Origin: an uncultured Flavobacteriaceae bacterium
GTDB taxonomy: Bacteria; Bacteroidota; Bacteroidia; Flavobacteriales; Flavobacteriaceae
Assembly (NCBI GenBank): GCA_947311815.1
Contig: CAMZMA010000102.1
Location: 1-13,974 of the forward strand
Length of the DNA stretch: 13,974 nt
Reading direction: 5' to 3'
This document shows positions 7,527-13,974 of this stretch, in pieces. The notes below the pieces were generated by a model. That model made no database searches. It had not been told where the DNA came from and saw only the letters and a program-made list of their open reading frames with translations. Within the stretch, counting starts at the first letter, position 1; each line of letters begins with the position of its first letter. The position numbers were made by a program, and so were the translations under genes.

Positions 7527-8096
7527 ATGAACCAAACCCAGAAACATACACTAGATCCAAATACATGGGTAGATCAATATGCAGATTATTTGTTTAATTA
7601 TGCTGTTGTACGTGTTAATAATAGTAATTTAGCGAAAGATTTGGTGCAAGACACTTTTTTTGCAGGATTAAAATCTGCTAAAAATTTTAAAGGAGATGCT
7701 ACAGAAAGAACTTGGTTAGTTTCAATTTTAAAGCGAAAAGTAATTGATTATTATCGAAAAATAAATTCTAAAAAAGGACAAGCAGAAGTACGAATGTCTT
7801 TTTATAATGATGGTGAAAATGAGGGGAATTGGATAGAAGAACGTGTACCACAATCTTGGAACAACGCTTCTGAAAAAGCCATAGAAAACGAAGAACTTAA
7901 AACACAATTAGAAGATTGTATTGATGGTTTGCCCGAAAAATATGCGATGGTTTTTAGAATGAAAACCATACAAGAATTTGAAACCGAAGAAATTTGTAAT
8001 GAATTAGGCATTACGTCGTCTAATTTATGGGTAATTATACACAGAGCAAGAACTCAGTTAAGAACCTGTATGGAAGTAAATTGGTTTAATGCGTAG
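7527..8096 (+). CDS. ECF-type RNA polymerase sigma factor (sigma-70 family)
   Basis: A 189-residue two-domain sigma factor. Region 2 spans about 15-80, with the core-binding helix DLVQDTFFAGLKSA (38-51) and the -10 recognition segment ATERTWLVSILKRKVIDYYRK. An acidic linker follows. Region 4 spans about 128-182, with the helix-turn-helix ETEEICNELGITSSNLWVIIHRARTQL binding the -35 element. There are no regions 1 or 3, as in other ECF factors. A GTG at 7512 in frame would add five residues; I prefer ATG 7527 because flavobacterial members of this family typically begin near MNQ...LDPNTWVD. The stop overlaps the start of a gene with an anti-sigma zinc motif, so the two are likely translated as a coupled pair. 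Target promoters and the inducing signal are unknown. It diverges from panB. Confidence 0.92.
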   Translation: MNQTQKHTLDPNTWVDQYADYLFNYAVVRVNNSNLAKDLVQDTFFAGLKSAKNFKGDATERTWLVSILKRKVIDYYRKINSKKGQAEVRMSFYNDGENEGNWIEERVPQSWNNASEKAIENEELKTQLEDCIDGLPEKYAMVFRMKTIQEFETEEICNELGITSSNLWVIIHRARTQLRTCMEVNWFNA

Positions 8097-8361
8097 AAAA
8101 ATGAGCAAAGGGATTAAAATAACTTGTGATGAAGCCACCACTATTTGTGATAAAAATCAATATAGAGAAGCTTCTTTATTAGAAAAAATAAAACTACAAT
8201 GGCATTTGTTTTTATGCAAACATTGTACAACTTATACGGTTCAAAATAAAACACTTTCTAATTTGTTTAAAAAACAAGCCGAAAGTTATAAAGACAAAAA
8301 CCACTGTATGAGTACAACAGATAAAGAAACCTTAAAAAAGGTATTAAAAAAAATAGAGTAA
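8089..8361 (+). CDS. Small cysteine-rich protein, putative zinc anti-sigma factor
   Basis: A 90-residue soluble protein with no membrane helix. The central segment WHLFLCKHCTTY has His39, Cys43 and Cys46, exactly the H-x3-C-x2-C core of zinc anti-sigma (ZAS) domains. Cys13 and Cys20 in the upstream CDEATTICDK stretch are further possible metal or redox ligands. It overlaps the sigma factor by 8 bp (ATGCGTAG contains both start and stop). This overlap is the main support for a partner role: binding and holding the upstream sigma factor, possibly in response to redox or metal state. A second ATG at 8101 could be the true start and would remove the overlap. Similar small flavobacterial proteins are sometimes mislabelled glycine dehydrogenase, but nothing here supports that enzyme. 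The C-terminal half is a Lys-rich helix. Tandem terminators follow. Confidence 0.75.
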   Translation: MRRKMSKGIKITCDEATTICDKNQYREASLLEKIKLQWHLFLCKHCTTYTVQNKTLSNLFKKQAESYKDKNHCMSTTDKETLKKVLKKIE

Positions 8362-8376
8362 ATTTTTTCGTTTTTT

Positions 8377-8400
8377 CGGTTTCGATAAAAAACCGTTTTT
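8377..8400 (+). terminator. Rho-independent terminator (first of two)
   Basis: CGGTTT (8377-8382) pairs with AAACCG (8390-8395) across a 7-base loop, followed by TTTTT. It lies 15 bp after the stop of the putative anti-sigma gene. Confidence 0.6.
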
Positions 8401-8417
8401 GATTTTTTGTTAGATTG

Positions 8418-8448
8418 AAGGGACTTATGTAATATAAGTCCCTTTTTT
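8418..8448 (+). terminator. Strong rho-independent terminator (second of two)
   Basis: AAGGGACTTAT (8418-8428) pairs perfectly with ATAAGTCCCTT (8434-8444) around a GTAAT loop. The T-run ends at 8448. It lies only 17 bp behind the first hairpin and separates the sigma cassette from the O-methyltransferase gene. Confidence 0.88.
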
Positions 8449-8449
8449 G

Positions 8450-8457
8450 TACTTTTG
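8450..8457 (+). promoter_or_regulatory. Candidate -7 promoter box for the O-methyltransferase
   Basis: TACTTTTG matches the Bacteroidota TAnnTTTG element at all eight positions and lies 15 bp before the ATG at 8473. No good -33 TTG is present at the usual distance, because that region is taken up by the terminator stem. The predicted leader is very short. Confidence 0.45.
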
Positions 8458-8472
8458 TTGTAAAAAACATCG

Positions 8473-9114
8473 ATGCATTTTTTACCTGAAAAAATAGACA
8501 ATTACGTAGTTAATCACTCGCAAAAAGAACCTGAAATCTTACAAGAATTAAGCAAAGAAACTTGGCAAAAAGTACTGAACCCTAGAATGTTAAGTGGTGC
8601 TTTTCAAGGACGTGTATTGTCTATGATTTCTAAATTAATTCAACCCAAAAATATTTTAGAAATTGGTACCTACACAGGGTATTCTGCATTGTGTTTGGCC
8701 GAAGGATTACCATCAAAAGGAATGTTATATACCATTGATAAAAATGAAGAATTAGAAACCTTACAGCAAAAATATTTTGATAAATCTGGGTATAAAAATC
8801 AGATACAACAATACGTTGGTAATGCTTTAGAAATTATACCAACAATTGATGTAAAATTCGATTTGGTTTTTATTGATGCAGACAAGTCTAATTATGTAAA
8901 TTACTTTCATTTAATTATTGATAAAATGAACAAAGGCGGTGTTATTTTGTCTGATAATGTACTGTGGAGCGGTAAAGTAGTAGAAGAATTATACTTAAAA
9001 GATGAGGATACAAAAGTGCTTTTAGCCTACAATAAATTACTAAATAATGATGATCGATTAGAAACCGTTTTATTGCCAATTAGAGACGGTTTAACAATTA
9101 GTAGAGTACAATAA
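8473..9114 (+). CDS. Cation-dependent O-methyltransferase (Methyltransf_3 family)
   Basis: A 213-residue SAM-dependent O-methyltransferase of the caffeoyl-CoA/catechol type, acting on vicinal hydroxyl groups of small aromatic substrates in related enzymes. The SAM-binding motif LEIGTYTGYSAL is at 62-73. The ribose-binding acid is probably Asp89 (LYTIDKN). The divalent metal set is intact: Asp135 (FIDADKSNY), Asp161 and Asn162 (SDNVLWSG). Length is typical of bacterial members, and the ATG gives the usual N-terminus ending in LSGAFQGRVLSMI. It is a monocistronic unit between the double terminator upstream and a bidirectional terminator downstream. The physiological substrate is not evident from the neighbours. 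It has no sequence similarity of note to the other methyltransferase in this window beyond the common SAM fold. Confidence 0.92.
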   Translation: MHFLPEKIDNYVVNHSQKEPEILQELSKETWQKVLNPRMLSGAFQGRVLSMISKLIQPKNILEIGTYTGYSALCLAEGLPSKGMLYTIDKNEELETLQQKYFDKSGYKNQIQQYVGNALEIIPTIDVKFDLVFIDADKSNYVNYFHLIIDKMNKGGVILSDNVLWSGKVVEELYLKDEDTKVLLAYNKLLNNDDRLETVLLPIRDGLTISRVQ

Positions 9115-9144
9115 AATTTTAAGGAAAGCTACCTATAATAAACC

Positions 9145-9177
9145 AAAAAAACCGAAACGCATGTTTCGGTTTTTTTT
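9145..9177. terminator. Bidirectional rho-independent terminator
   Basis: AACCGAAAC (9150-9158) pairs perfectly with GTTTCGGTT (9163-9171) around a GCAT loop. It is flanked by an A-run on the left and a T-run on the right, so it works for transcripts from both sides. It separates the convergent O-methyltransferase and tatA genes. Confidence 0.92.
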
Positions 9178-9195
9178 ATATAAAATAAAAATTTT

Positions 9196-9378
9196 CTATT
9201 TTTTTTCTTCTAATTGTTCTTCGTCTTTGGTAGCTTTTTTAAATTCTTTTATTCCGCTACCTAAGCCTTTCATTAATTCAGGTATTTTACGACCTCCAAA
9301 AAATAATAAAATTGCGATTCCTATAATAATTACTTCTGGTCCACCAAACCATCCTAAAAATATATTTTGTGCTATCAT
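9196..9378 (-). CDS. tatA: Sec-independent protein translocase subunit TatA/E
   Basis: A 60-residue inner-membrane protein of the twin-arginine translocation pathway, which exports folded proteins. It has the classic layout: a short N-terminus, a transmembrane helix (about 12-28), the hinge FFGGRKIPEL (26-35), an amphipathic helix (LMKGLGSGIKEFKKA, 35-49) and a charged tail ending EEKK. The family Phe-Gly hinge is intact. The protein is short but within the range for TatA/E. tatC is not in the window. It lies 28 bp downstream of the head-GIN gene on the same strand, so co-transcription is likely. Distinguishing TatA from TatB by sequence is not certain, but the GG-RKIPEL hinge and short tail favour TatA. 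Confidence 0.93.
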   Translation of the reverse strand: MIAQNIFLGWFGGPEVIIIGIAILLFFGGRKIPELMKGLGSGIKEFKKATKDEEQLEEKK

Positions 9379-9406
9379 GATTTCTATTTAAAATACAAAT
9401 ATACGA

Positions 9407-10084
9407 TTATTCTCTTTTCTGAATGACACCGCCAGCAACTTTTTTATCTTTTTGTACAGTTGGATTTCCTTTATAAAAGATAGATCCTCCAAAATTTACA
9501 ATAGCTTTTAGTGTTTTTTGAGCAAAAACCTCTGCTTTTGCACCTGTACCTGCTTTTATAATGGAGGTATTTGCTGCTTGCAAAGAAAAACCGTGATAAT
9601 TACCATACAAATCGGCATCTACTTTTTGGTTATTTGTAGTTCCTGTTAGTTTTATAATACCTCCTGAAATGGTTTTTACGTTTAATTCTTTAACTTTTAT
9701 CACTAAATTAATAAACGCTCTTTCTTGTGCTTTTACGGTTAATTCATCTTGTTCTATTGCTTTTCCTGTAATTATTGCGCCCTCATTTCCATCAATAACC
9801 GAAATAGCTGTGTTGTAAAATAATTTGATAAAAACATTATCTTTTGCAGCTATTTCTGGGAATTTTAATGAAATTTTTAAGACATTATTTACATTCTTAA
9901 CTTTTACTTTTGATGATTTTTTGCCAGTAATTTCTAATTTTTGAACATCAGATTTTATCAATTCAATTTCTATTCCGTTATAAATTTTTAATACAGAAAA
10001 GTCTCCTAAATTTTTTGTGATTTTTTGTTGAGCAGATAATACACTTACTAACAACAACATAGATACAAATACTATATTTTTCAT
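9407..10084 (-). CDS. Secreted head-GIN domain (DUF2807) protein
   Basis: A 225-residue protein with a clear Sec signal peptide (MKN, hydrophobic IVFVSMLLLVSVL, cleavage likely after Ala18 before QQ). The mature part is a repetitive beta-strand protein with turn motifs such as GDFSVLKIYNGIEIEL, TISGGIIKLTGTT, DADLYGNYHGF and NFGGSIFYKGNP. It matches the Bacteroidota head-GIN/DUF2807 family, predicted to form a right-handed beta-helix at the cell surface or in the periplasm. The role is not established and no catalytic site is visible. There is no lipobox cysteine at the cleavage site, so it is not an obvious lipoprotein. It starts 63 bp after rnr and precedes tatA by 28 bp. It may share the rnr transcript or have its own weak promoter. 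Confidence 0.85.
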   Translation of the reverse strand: MKNIVFVSMLLLVSVLSAQQKITKNLGDFSVLKIYNGIEIELIKSDVQKLEITGKKSSKVKVKNVNNVLKISLKFPEIAAKDNVFIKLFYNTAISVIDGNEGAIITGKAIEQDELTVKAQERAFINLVIKVKELNVKTISGGIIKLTGTTNNQKVDADLYGNYHGFSLQAANTSIIKAGTGAKAEVFAQKTLKAIVNFGGSIFYKGNPTVQKDKKVAGGVIQKRE

Positions 10085-10147
10085 TCATTAGAGTTTTAAA
10101 ACTTACAATACTAACTAAGTTGAACTAAAAAAAGTATGTTTTTTATG

Positions 10148-12370
10148 TTAAATTTTATCAGTTACCAACCAAAAATCTAAATGTTTACGTTCTAAATCGG
10201 TTTTTTTAACTTTTACAATTACATCATCACCCAAAGTAATGACGTTTTTAGTAGATTGACCAATAATTGCATATTGCTTTTCATCAAAAATATAATAATC
10301 ATCTTTTATATCTCTAATACGCACCATTCCTTCGCATTTATTTGATTTAATTTCTACATAAATTCCCCATTCGGTAACGCCTGTAATAACGCCTTCAAAT
10401 TCTTCTTCTTGATGCTCTTGCATGTATTTTACCTGCATATATTTTATAGAATCTCGTTCGGCTTTGGTAGCTAACTCTTCCATTTTAGAAGCGTGTTTAC
10501 ATTTTTCTTCGTAAATGTCTGCTTTTGGCGATGTTCCGCCGTCTAAATAATGTTGTAATAAACGATGTGTTATTACATCTGGGTATCGTCTAATTGGTGA
10601 TGTAAAATGACTGTAATAGTCAAATGCTAATCCGTAATGACCAATATTTTGAGTTGTGTAAGTGGCTTTACTCATGGTTCTAATAGCAAGTGTTTCTATC
10701 ATATTAGATTCTGCTTTTCCATGAACATCGCTCAATAATTTATTTAAAGATTGCGATAGGTTGTCTTTCGATTCGGTATTAATTTTATATCCAAATTTAC
10801 TGATGATGTTTTGCAACGATGCTAATTTATCTTCATTTGGTTCATCATGCACACGATAAATAAACGTGTTTTTACTCGGTTTTCCTTGTTCTTTACCGAT
10901 GAATTCTGCTACTTTTTTATTGGCTAATAACATAAATTCTTCGATAAGCTTATTGGCATCTTTCGATTCTTTAAAATACACTCCTGTAGGATTTGCATCT
11001 TCATCTAACTGAAATTTAACTTCAACTCTATCAAAAGAAATAGCACCAGATTGCATTCTGCGTTTCCGCATAATTTTAGCGAGTTTATCTAATACTAAAG
11101 TAGCTTCTACAATAGCTAAAGTAACCGTGTATTCTTTATCAGTAATTGAAATATCAATAGGCATTGTGTAAGGTTTACTATTTTCTGATAAACTACAATT
11201 TTCTATAATAGATTGTGCTTCTTCATACGCAAAACGTTGATCTGAATACGTAACTGTTCTACCAAACCATTGATTAATAATATGTGCTTTTTTATCGATT
11301 TCAAAAACAGCCGAAAAGGTAAGTTTTTCTTCATTAGGTATTAAAGAACATACACCATTACTTAACATTTCTGGCAACATAGGTACTACTCTATCTACCA
11401 AATAAACCGATGTTGCTCGGTCATACGCTTCGTCATCTAAAATTGTTTTTTCTTGTAAATAATGCGACACATCGGCAATATGAATTCCTATTTCGTAATT
11501 ACCATTTTTTAATGTGGTAAATGATAAAGCATCGTCAAAATCTTTGGCATCTTTTGGGTCGATAGTAAACGTTAAATCGGCTCGCATATCTCTACGACTT
11601 GCAATGTCTTTTTTTGTGATTTCTATCGGTAAATTTTCGGCTGCTTTTTCTATTTCGGTAGGAAACTCGAACGGCAAACCATATTCTAATAAAATAGAAT
11701 GAATTTCTGTATTATGATCTCCTGGTTTTCCTAAAACTTGGGTAATTTTACCAAACGGATTTTTAGAATTATCTGGCCAATTGGTAATTGTTGCTACCAC
11801 TTTATCGCCATCTTCTGCGCCGTTAATTTTGTTTTGCGACACAAAAATATCGGCATACATTTTACGATTATCGGGTATTACAAACCCGAAGGTTTTATTC
11901 ATTTGTAACACACCTACAAACTCGGTTTTTTTACGTTCTAAAACTTCAACTATATCGGCTTCTAATTTATTACTTCGTCGTTTTTTATATACATACGCTT
12001 TTACGGTATCATCTTGTAATGCGTGATTTATATTAATTGAGGGTATAAAAATATCTTTTTCAAAATCATCAGAAATAAAATATCCGTTTCCGTTACTGGT
12101 TAAATCTAAGGTACCAATATGGTATTTTTTATCTTGATTTATTTGATATTTCCCTCTGTCTGATTCTATTATTTTTCTGTTGGCGGTTAATTCTGCTAAA
12201 CGTTTTAAAATTTGCGTTTTTCCATCAGTATCAGAAATACCCATTTTTGCAGAAATCTGCTTGTAATTGTATGTTTTTTCGGTGTTTTCGTTTAATATTT
12301 TAAAAATATTACGGGTTAAATCTTTAATAATTTTCCCTTTCTTTTTATAAATTTTCTTTTTTCTCGACAT
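10148..12370 (-). CDS. rnr: Ribonuclease R
   Basis: A 740-residue processive 3'-5' exoribonuclease of the RNase II/R (RNB) family that degrades structured RNA and takes part in rRNA and mRNA quality control. Visible domains are a basic N-terminus with a winged-helix segment (about 15-80), two cold-shock OB domains (about 84-145 and 150-212), the RNB domain (about 255-605) and an S1 domain (about 655-735). The catalytic acid cluster DPKDAKDFDDA holds Asp271, Asp277, Asp279 and Asp280. The RNB signature HYGLAFDYYSHFTSPIRRYPD is at 578-598. The long Lys-rich C-terminal tail of E. coli RNase R is absent, so the protein is about 70 residues shorter than that enzyme. It is the first gene of the leftward unit rnr-GIN-tatA and is divergent from the lipid kinase. 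Confidence 0.97.
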   Translation of the reverse strand: MSRKKKIYKKKGKIIKDLTRNIFKILNENTEKTYNYKQISAKMGISDTDGKTQILKRLAELTANRKIIESDRGKYQINQDKKYHIGTLDLTSNGNGYFISDDFEKDIFIPSININHALQDDTVKAYVYKKRRSNKLEADIVEVLERKKTEFVGVLQMNKTFGFVIPDNRKMYADIFVSQNKINGAEDGDKVVATITNWPDNSKNPFGKITQVLGKPGDHNTEIHSILLEYGLPFEFPTEIEKAAENLPIEITKKDIASRRDMRADLTFTIDPKDAKDFDDALSFTTLKNGNYEIGIHIADVSHYLQEKTILDDEAYDRATSVYLVDRVVPMLPEMLSNGVCSLIPNEEKLTFSAVFEIDKKAHIINQWFGRTVTYSDQRFAYEEAQSIIENCSLSENSKPYTMPIDISITDKEYTVTLAIVEATLVLDKLAKIMRKRRMQSGAISFDRVEVKFQLDEDANPTGVYFKESKDANKLIEEFMLLANKKVAEFIGKEQGKPSKNTFIYRVHDEPNEDKLASLQNIISKFGYKINTESKDNLSQSLNKLLSDVHGKAESNMIETLAIRTMSKATYTTQNIGHYGLAFDYYSHFTSPIRRYPDVITHRLLQHYLDGGTSPKADIYEEKCKHASKMEELATKAERDSIKYMQVKYMQEHQEEEFEGVITGVTEWGIYVEIKSNKCEGMVRIRDIKDDYYIFDEKQYAIIGQSTKNVITLGDDVIVKVKKTDLERKHLDFWLVTDKI

Positions 12371-12592
12371 TTATCTTTCGTCTTTAATTTTAATATTATA
12401 AAGAAATCTAAAAAGGGAATTTACTTTGTAAGAATGGAAACTTTTATGGTTTCAATAAACAACACTTTGCAGATTAGTGTGTTTTTACGCTCATAAAATG
12501 ATACTTTTTAGATAGTCTCATTTATTTAATTATTGCAAAGAACAGCTTTTTTTATGATATTACTATTAAAAAAAGGTTATTAAATTGTTTTG

Positions 12593-12600
12593 TACTTTGG
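12593..12600 (+). promoter_or_regulatory. Weak candidate -7 promoter box for the lipid kinase gene
   Basis: TACTTTGG at 12593-12600 resembles TAnnTTTG with one mismatch and lies 27 bp before the ATG at 12628. An alternative, TAATTTTT at 12608-12615, has a TTG 20 bases upstream (12585-12587). Either could drive the gene, and neither is decisive. The rest of the 257-bp divergent gap with rnr holds no gene or clear hairpin. Confidence 0.3.
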
Positions 12601-12627
12601 TGCTACTTAATTTTTGATAAAAAATAG

Positions 12628-13539
12628 ATGAAAAAAAAGTGGTTTATTATTGCAAATCCTACTGCTGGAAATAAAAATTTTACTAAAAATTGGAGGGTAA
12701 TACAATCACTTTTAAAAAAAGCTAAAATATCTTATTCTTTTCATTTTACTACACATTCTGGTCATGAAGAAAAATTAGTACACAAAGCAATTAAAAAAGG
12801 GTTTACCAAATTTATTTCTGTGGGTGGCGATGGAACTTTACATCATGTTATTAACGGAATTATGAGTCAAACCATAGTAAAAACTACAGCAATTACTTTA
12901 GGTGTCATTCCGTTAGGAACAGGAAATGATTGGGTAAAAAATTATGATATTCCTAAAAATTTAAAAGAAAACATTCAAATACTAAAACAAAAAAAAACTC
13001 TTTTACAAGATATTGGTTTGATGAAAACTGAAAAAAATCAACGTTATTTTACAATTTTAGGAGGTATTGGTTACGATGCGTATGTGGTACATAAATTAAA
13101 TAGATTAAAACGATTTGGATCTATAGCTTATTTATTAAGCGGTGTTATAGGTTTATTAAGCTACAAAAAATCGAACTTTAAAATAGAAATTAATCATAAA
13201 ATAATAGAAACCAATTGCTTAATGACGGTTTTTGGGAATTGTAAAACTACTGGCGGAGGTATGAAATTAACAGATTATAAAAGTACTACAGATGGTTTAT
13301 TTGATATATCTATCTTTAAAAATCTTACTTTTTGGGATTTGTTGTTAAACATGAAAAAATTATATGATGGCTCTATTATTCATCATAAAAAAGTAACAAC
13401 CTATAAAGCTAAAAAAGTAATTGTTACTCCTCTTAATCAAAAAAATATTCCTTTTGTGCAAGCTGATGGAGAATTGATTGGTACAGGAAAAGTAACAGTA
13501 ACTATGTTGCCAAAATCCTTAAATTTTATTATTCCGTAG
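12628..13539 (+). CDS. Diacylglycerol kinase-family lipid kinase (YegS/DgkB-like)
   Basis: A 303-residue soluble lipid kinase with a DAGK catalytic domain. Visible motifs are NPTAG (10-14), the nucleotide-binding VGGDGTLHHVINGI (65-78), PLGTGNDW (95-102) and the C-terminal acidic motif ADGE (278-281). Together they are typical of the YegS/DgkB/BmrU family. These enzymes phosphorylate diacylglycerol or related lipids using ATP; the exact lipid cannot be read. The N-terminal and C-terminal lobes follow the usual arrangement and the length is standard. There is no membrane helix, so association with the inner membrane is presumably peripheral. It diverges from rnr. The next gene is a small membrane protein 125 bp downstream, with no clear terminator between them. 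Confidence 0.92.
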   Translation: MKKKWFIIANPTAGNKNFTKNWRVIQSLLKKAKISYSFHFTTHSGHEEKLVHKAIKKGFTKFISVGGDGTLHHVINGIMSQTIVKTTAITLGVIPLGTGNDWVKNYDIPKNLKENIQILKQKKTLLQDIGLMKTEKNQRYFTILGGIGYDAYVVHKLNRLKRFGSIAYLLSGVIGLLSYKKSNFKIEINHKIIETNCLMTVFGNCKTTGGGMKLTDYKSTTDGLFDISIFKNLTFWDLLLNMKKLYDGSIIHHKKVTTYKAKKVIVTPLNQKNIPFVQADGELIGTGKVTVTMLPKSLNFIIP

Positions 13540-13664
13540 ATAAATAAAACGTTAATTTTTATCACTCAAAAATCAACATCCACCTAAATAGTTAAAAAAA
13601 AGTTAAAGAAAATGTAACAAATGTTAATTTTCTACGTCTTTATAGAAACGGTAATTGATTAAAG

Positions 13665-13835
13665 ATGAAAAATTTACGTAAAATCATCGGATTATTTTTA
13701 TTTATATTTTTAGCAGGTGTTGTAATATCTGTTATCAGTATTAATAAAACCTTACATAAAAAACCCACTACAGAAACGGTAGAATCTTATAAAGATACCT
13801 TGGTTTTATTAAAATCAGAAAAAGGAACTGTTTAG
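13665..13835 (+). CDS. Small single-pass membrane protein, function unknown
   Basis: A 56-residue open frame from ATG 13665 to TAG. It begins with the basic segment MKNLRK, has one hydrophobic helix (about 7-25, IIGLFLFIFLAGVVISVIS) and a polar, charged tail with Lys and Glu that would face the periplasm in an N-in topology. The layout is that of a real small membrane protein rather than a random frame: a sharp basic/hydrophobic/polar partition and codon use like its neighbours. I do not recognise the family, so this is a hypothetical protein. A cleavable signal peptide is less likely, since no cleavage motif is obvious after the helix. It follows the lipid kinase by 125 bp on the same strand. 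Confidence 0.6.
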   Translation: MKNLRKIIGLFLFIFLAGVVISVISINKTLHKKPTTETVESYKDTLVLLKSEKGTV

Positions 13836-13871
13836 TATTTCTTTTTTATAAGTTGATTCTAAATTTTACAC

Positions 13872-13951
13872 TTATCAACATTTTATATAATTATAATAAT
13901 AGTTTTTAAAAATTTAAAATAAAAATGATGTTTATAATAGGATGTGAATAA
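13872..13951. other. AT-rich region with a DnaA-box match and a near match
   Basis: TGTGAATAA (13943-13951) is the reverse complement of TTATTCACA, a full match to the DnaA box TTATNCACA. TTATCAACA (13872-13880) is one base off. Between them lies about 60 bp of almost pure A/T, which could melt easily. The window ends 23 bp later. A single exact box is expected about once by chance in 14 kb of this composition, and another exact match falls inside the sigma factor gene (8035-8043). This is therefore only a hint of an origin. Confidence 0.25.
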
Positions 13952-13974
13952 GTACAATAAAAAAGGTTTTAAAA

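Noticed and set aside
8035..8043. Exact DnaA-box match TTATACACA
   Set aside because: It lies within region 4 of the sigma factor coding sequence, with no other boxes nearby; one such match is expected by chance.
8267..8501. Two overlapping - strand frames across the anti-sigma 3' end and terminators
   Set aside because: They run through two clear terminator hairpins and have random-looking composition.
9161..9391. 76-residue + strand frame antisense to tatA
   Set aside because: It begins inside the terminator loop and is the complement of an unmistakable TatA gene.
11514..12026. Two + strand frames antisense to rnr
   Set aside because: They are shadows of the RNase R gene, whose domains are continuous across this stretch.
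12465..12540. Inverted repeat CTTTGCA ... TGCAAAG in the rnr/lipid kinase gap
   Set aside because: The 7-bp arms are about 60 bp apart with no other pairing; easily due to chance.

Overview
The window is about 14 kb of AT-rich DNA from a member of the Bacteroidota, most likely family Flavobacteriaceae. The clues are the gene content (DUF4175-type coiled-coil protein next to ybeY and mnmG, a head-GIN protein, a flavobacterial-style sigma factor with a small cysteine-rich partner), the Lys/Asn/Ile-rich proteins, the lack of strong Shine-Dalgarno sequences, and a few TAnnTTTG-like promoter elements. The genus cannot be fixed from the sequence alone. Coding density is high. No gene-free stretch exceeds about 260 bp, and I see no transposon, prophage, CRISPR array, tRNA or rRNA.

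Region 1 (1-4968, + strand): the C-terminal part of a very large DUF4175-family protein, cut by the left edge, runs almost directly into ybeY (rRNA maturation endonuclease). Then come mnmG (tRNA wobble-uridine modification) and a class I SAM methyltransferase. An exact 16-bp match to the ParB centromere site parS (TGTTTCACGTGAAACA) lies 5 bp before mnmG. A second, imperfect parS-like palindrome lies between mnmG and the methyltransferase. These two sites are the most striking non-coding signals in the window.

Region 2 (5034-7322, - strand): panB (pantothenate synthesis), a D-2-hydroxyacid dehydrogenase and a DoxX-like four-helix membrane protein form a tight operon read leftwards. It converges on region 1 at a bidirectional terminator.

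Region 3 (7430-9177, + strand): an ECF-type sigma factor overlaps a small protein carrying the zinc anti-sigma signature H-x3-C-x2-C, so the two are probably a sigma/anti-sigma pair. Two stacked hairpin terminators follow, then a promoter-like element and a cation-dependent O-methyltransferase. That gene ends at a bidirectional terminator.

Region 4 (9196-12370, - strand): rnr (RNase R), a secreted head-GIN/DUF2807 protein and tatA (twin-arginine translocation) are read leftwards.

Region 5 (12628-13974, + strand): a diacylglycerol-kinase-family lipid kinase, a 56-residue single-pass membrane protein, and a very AT-rich tail with a DnaA-box match and a near match. With the parS sites, this tail raises the possibility that the replication origin is not far away, but the tail on its own is weak evidence.

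Most genes are core housekeeping functions. The points worth following up are the parS sites flanking mnmG, the sigma/anti-sigma cassette, the altered third metal ligand in YbeY, and the unassigned dehydrogenase beside panB.
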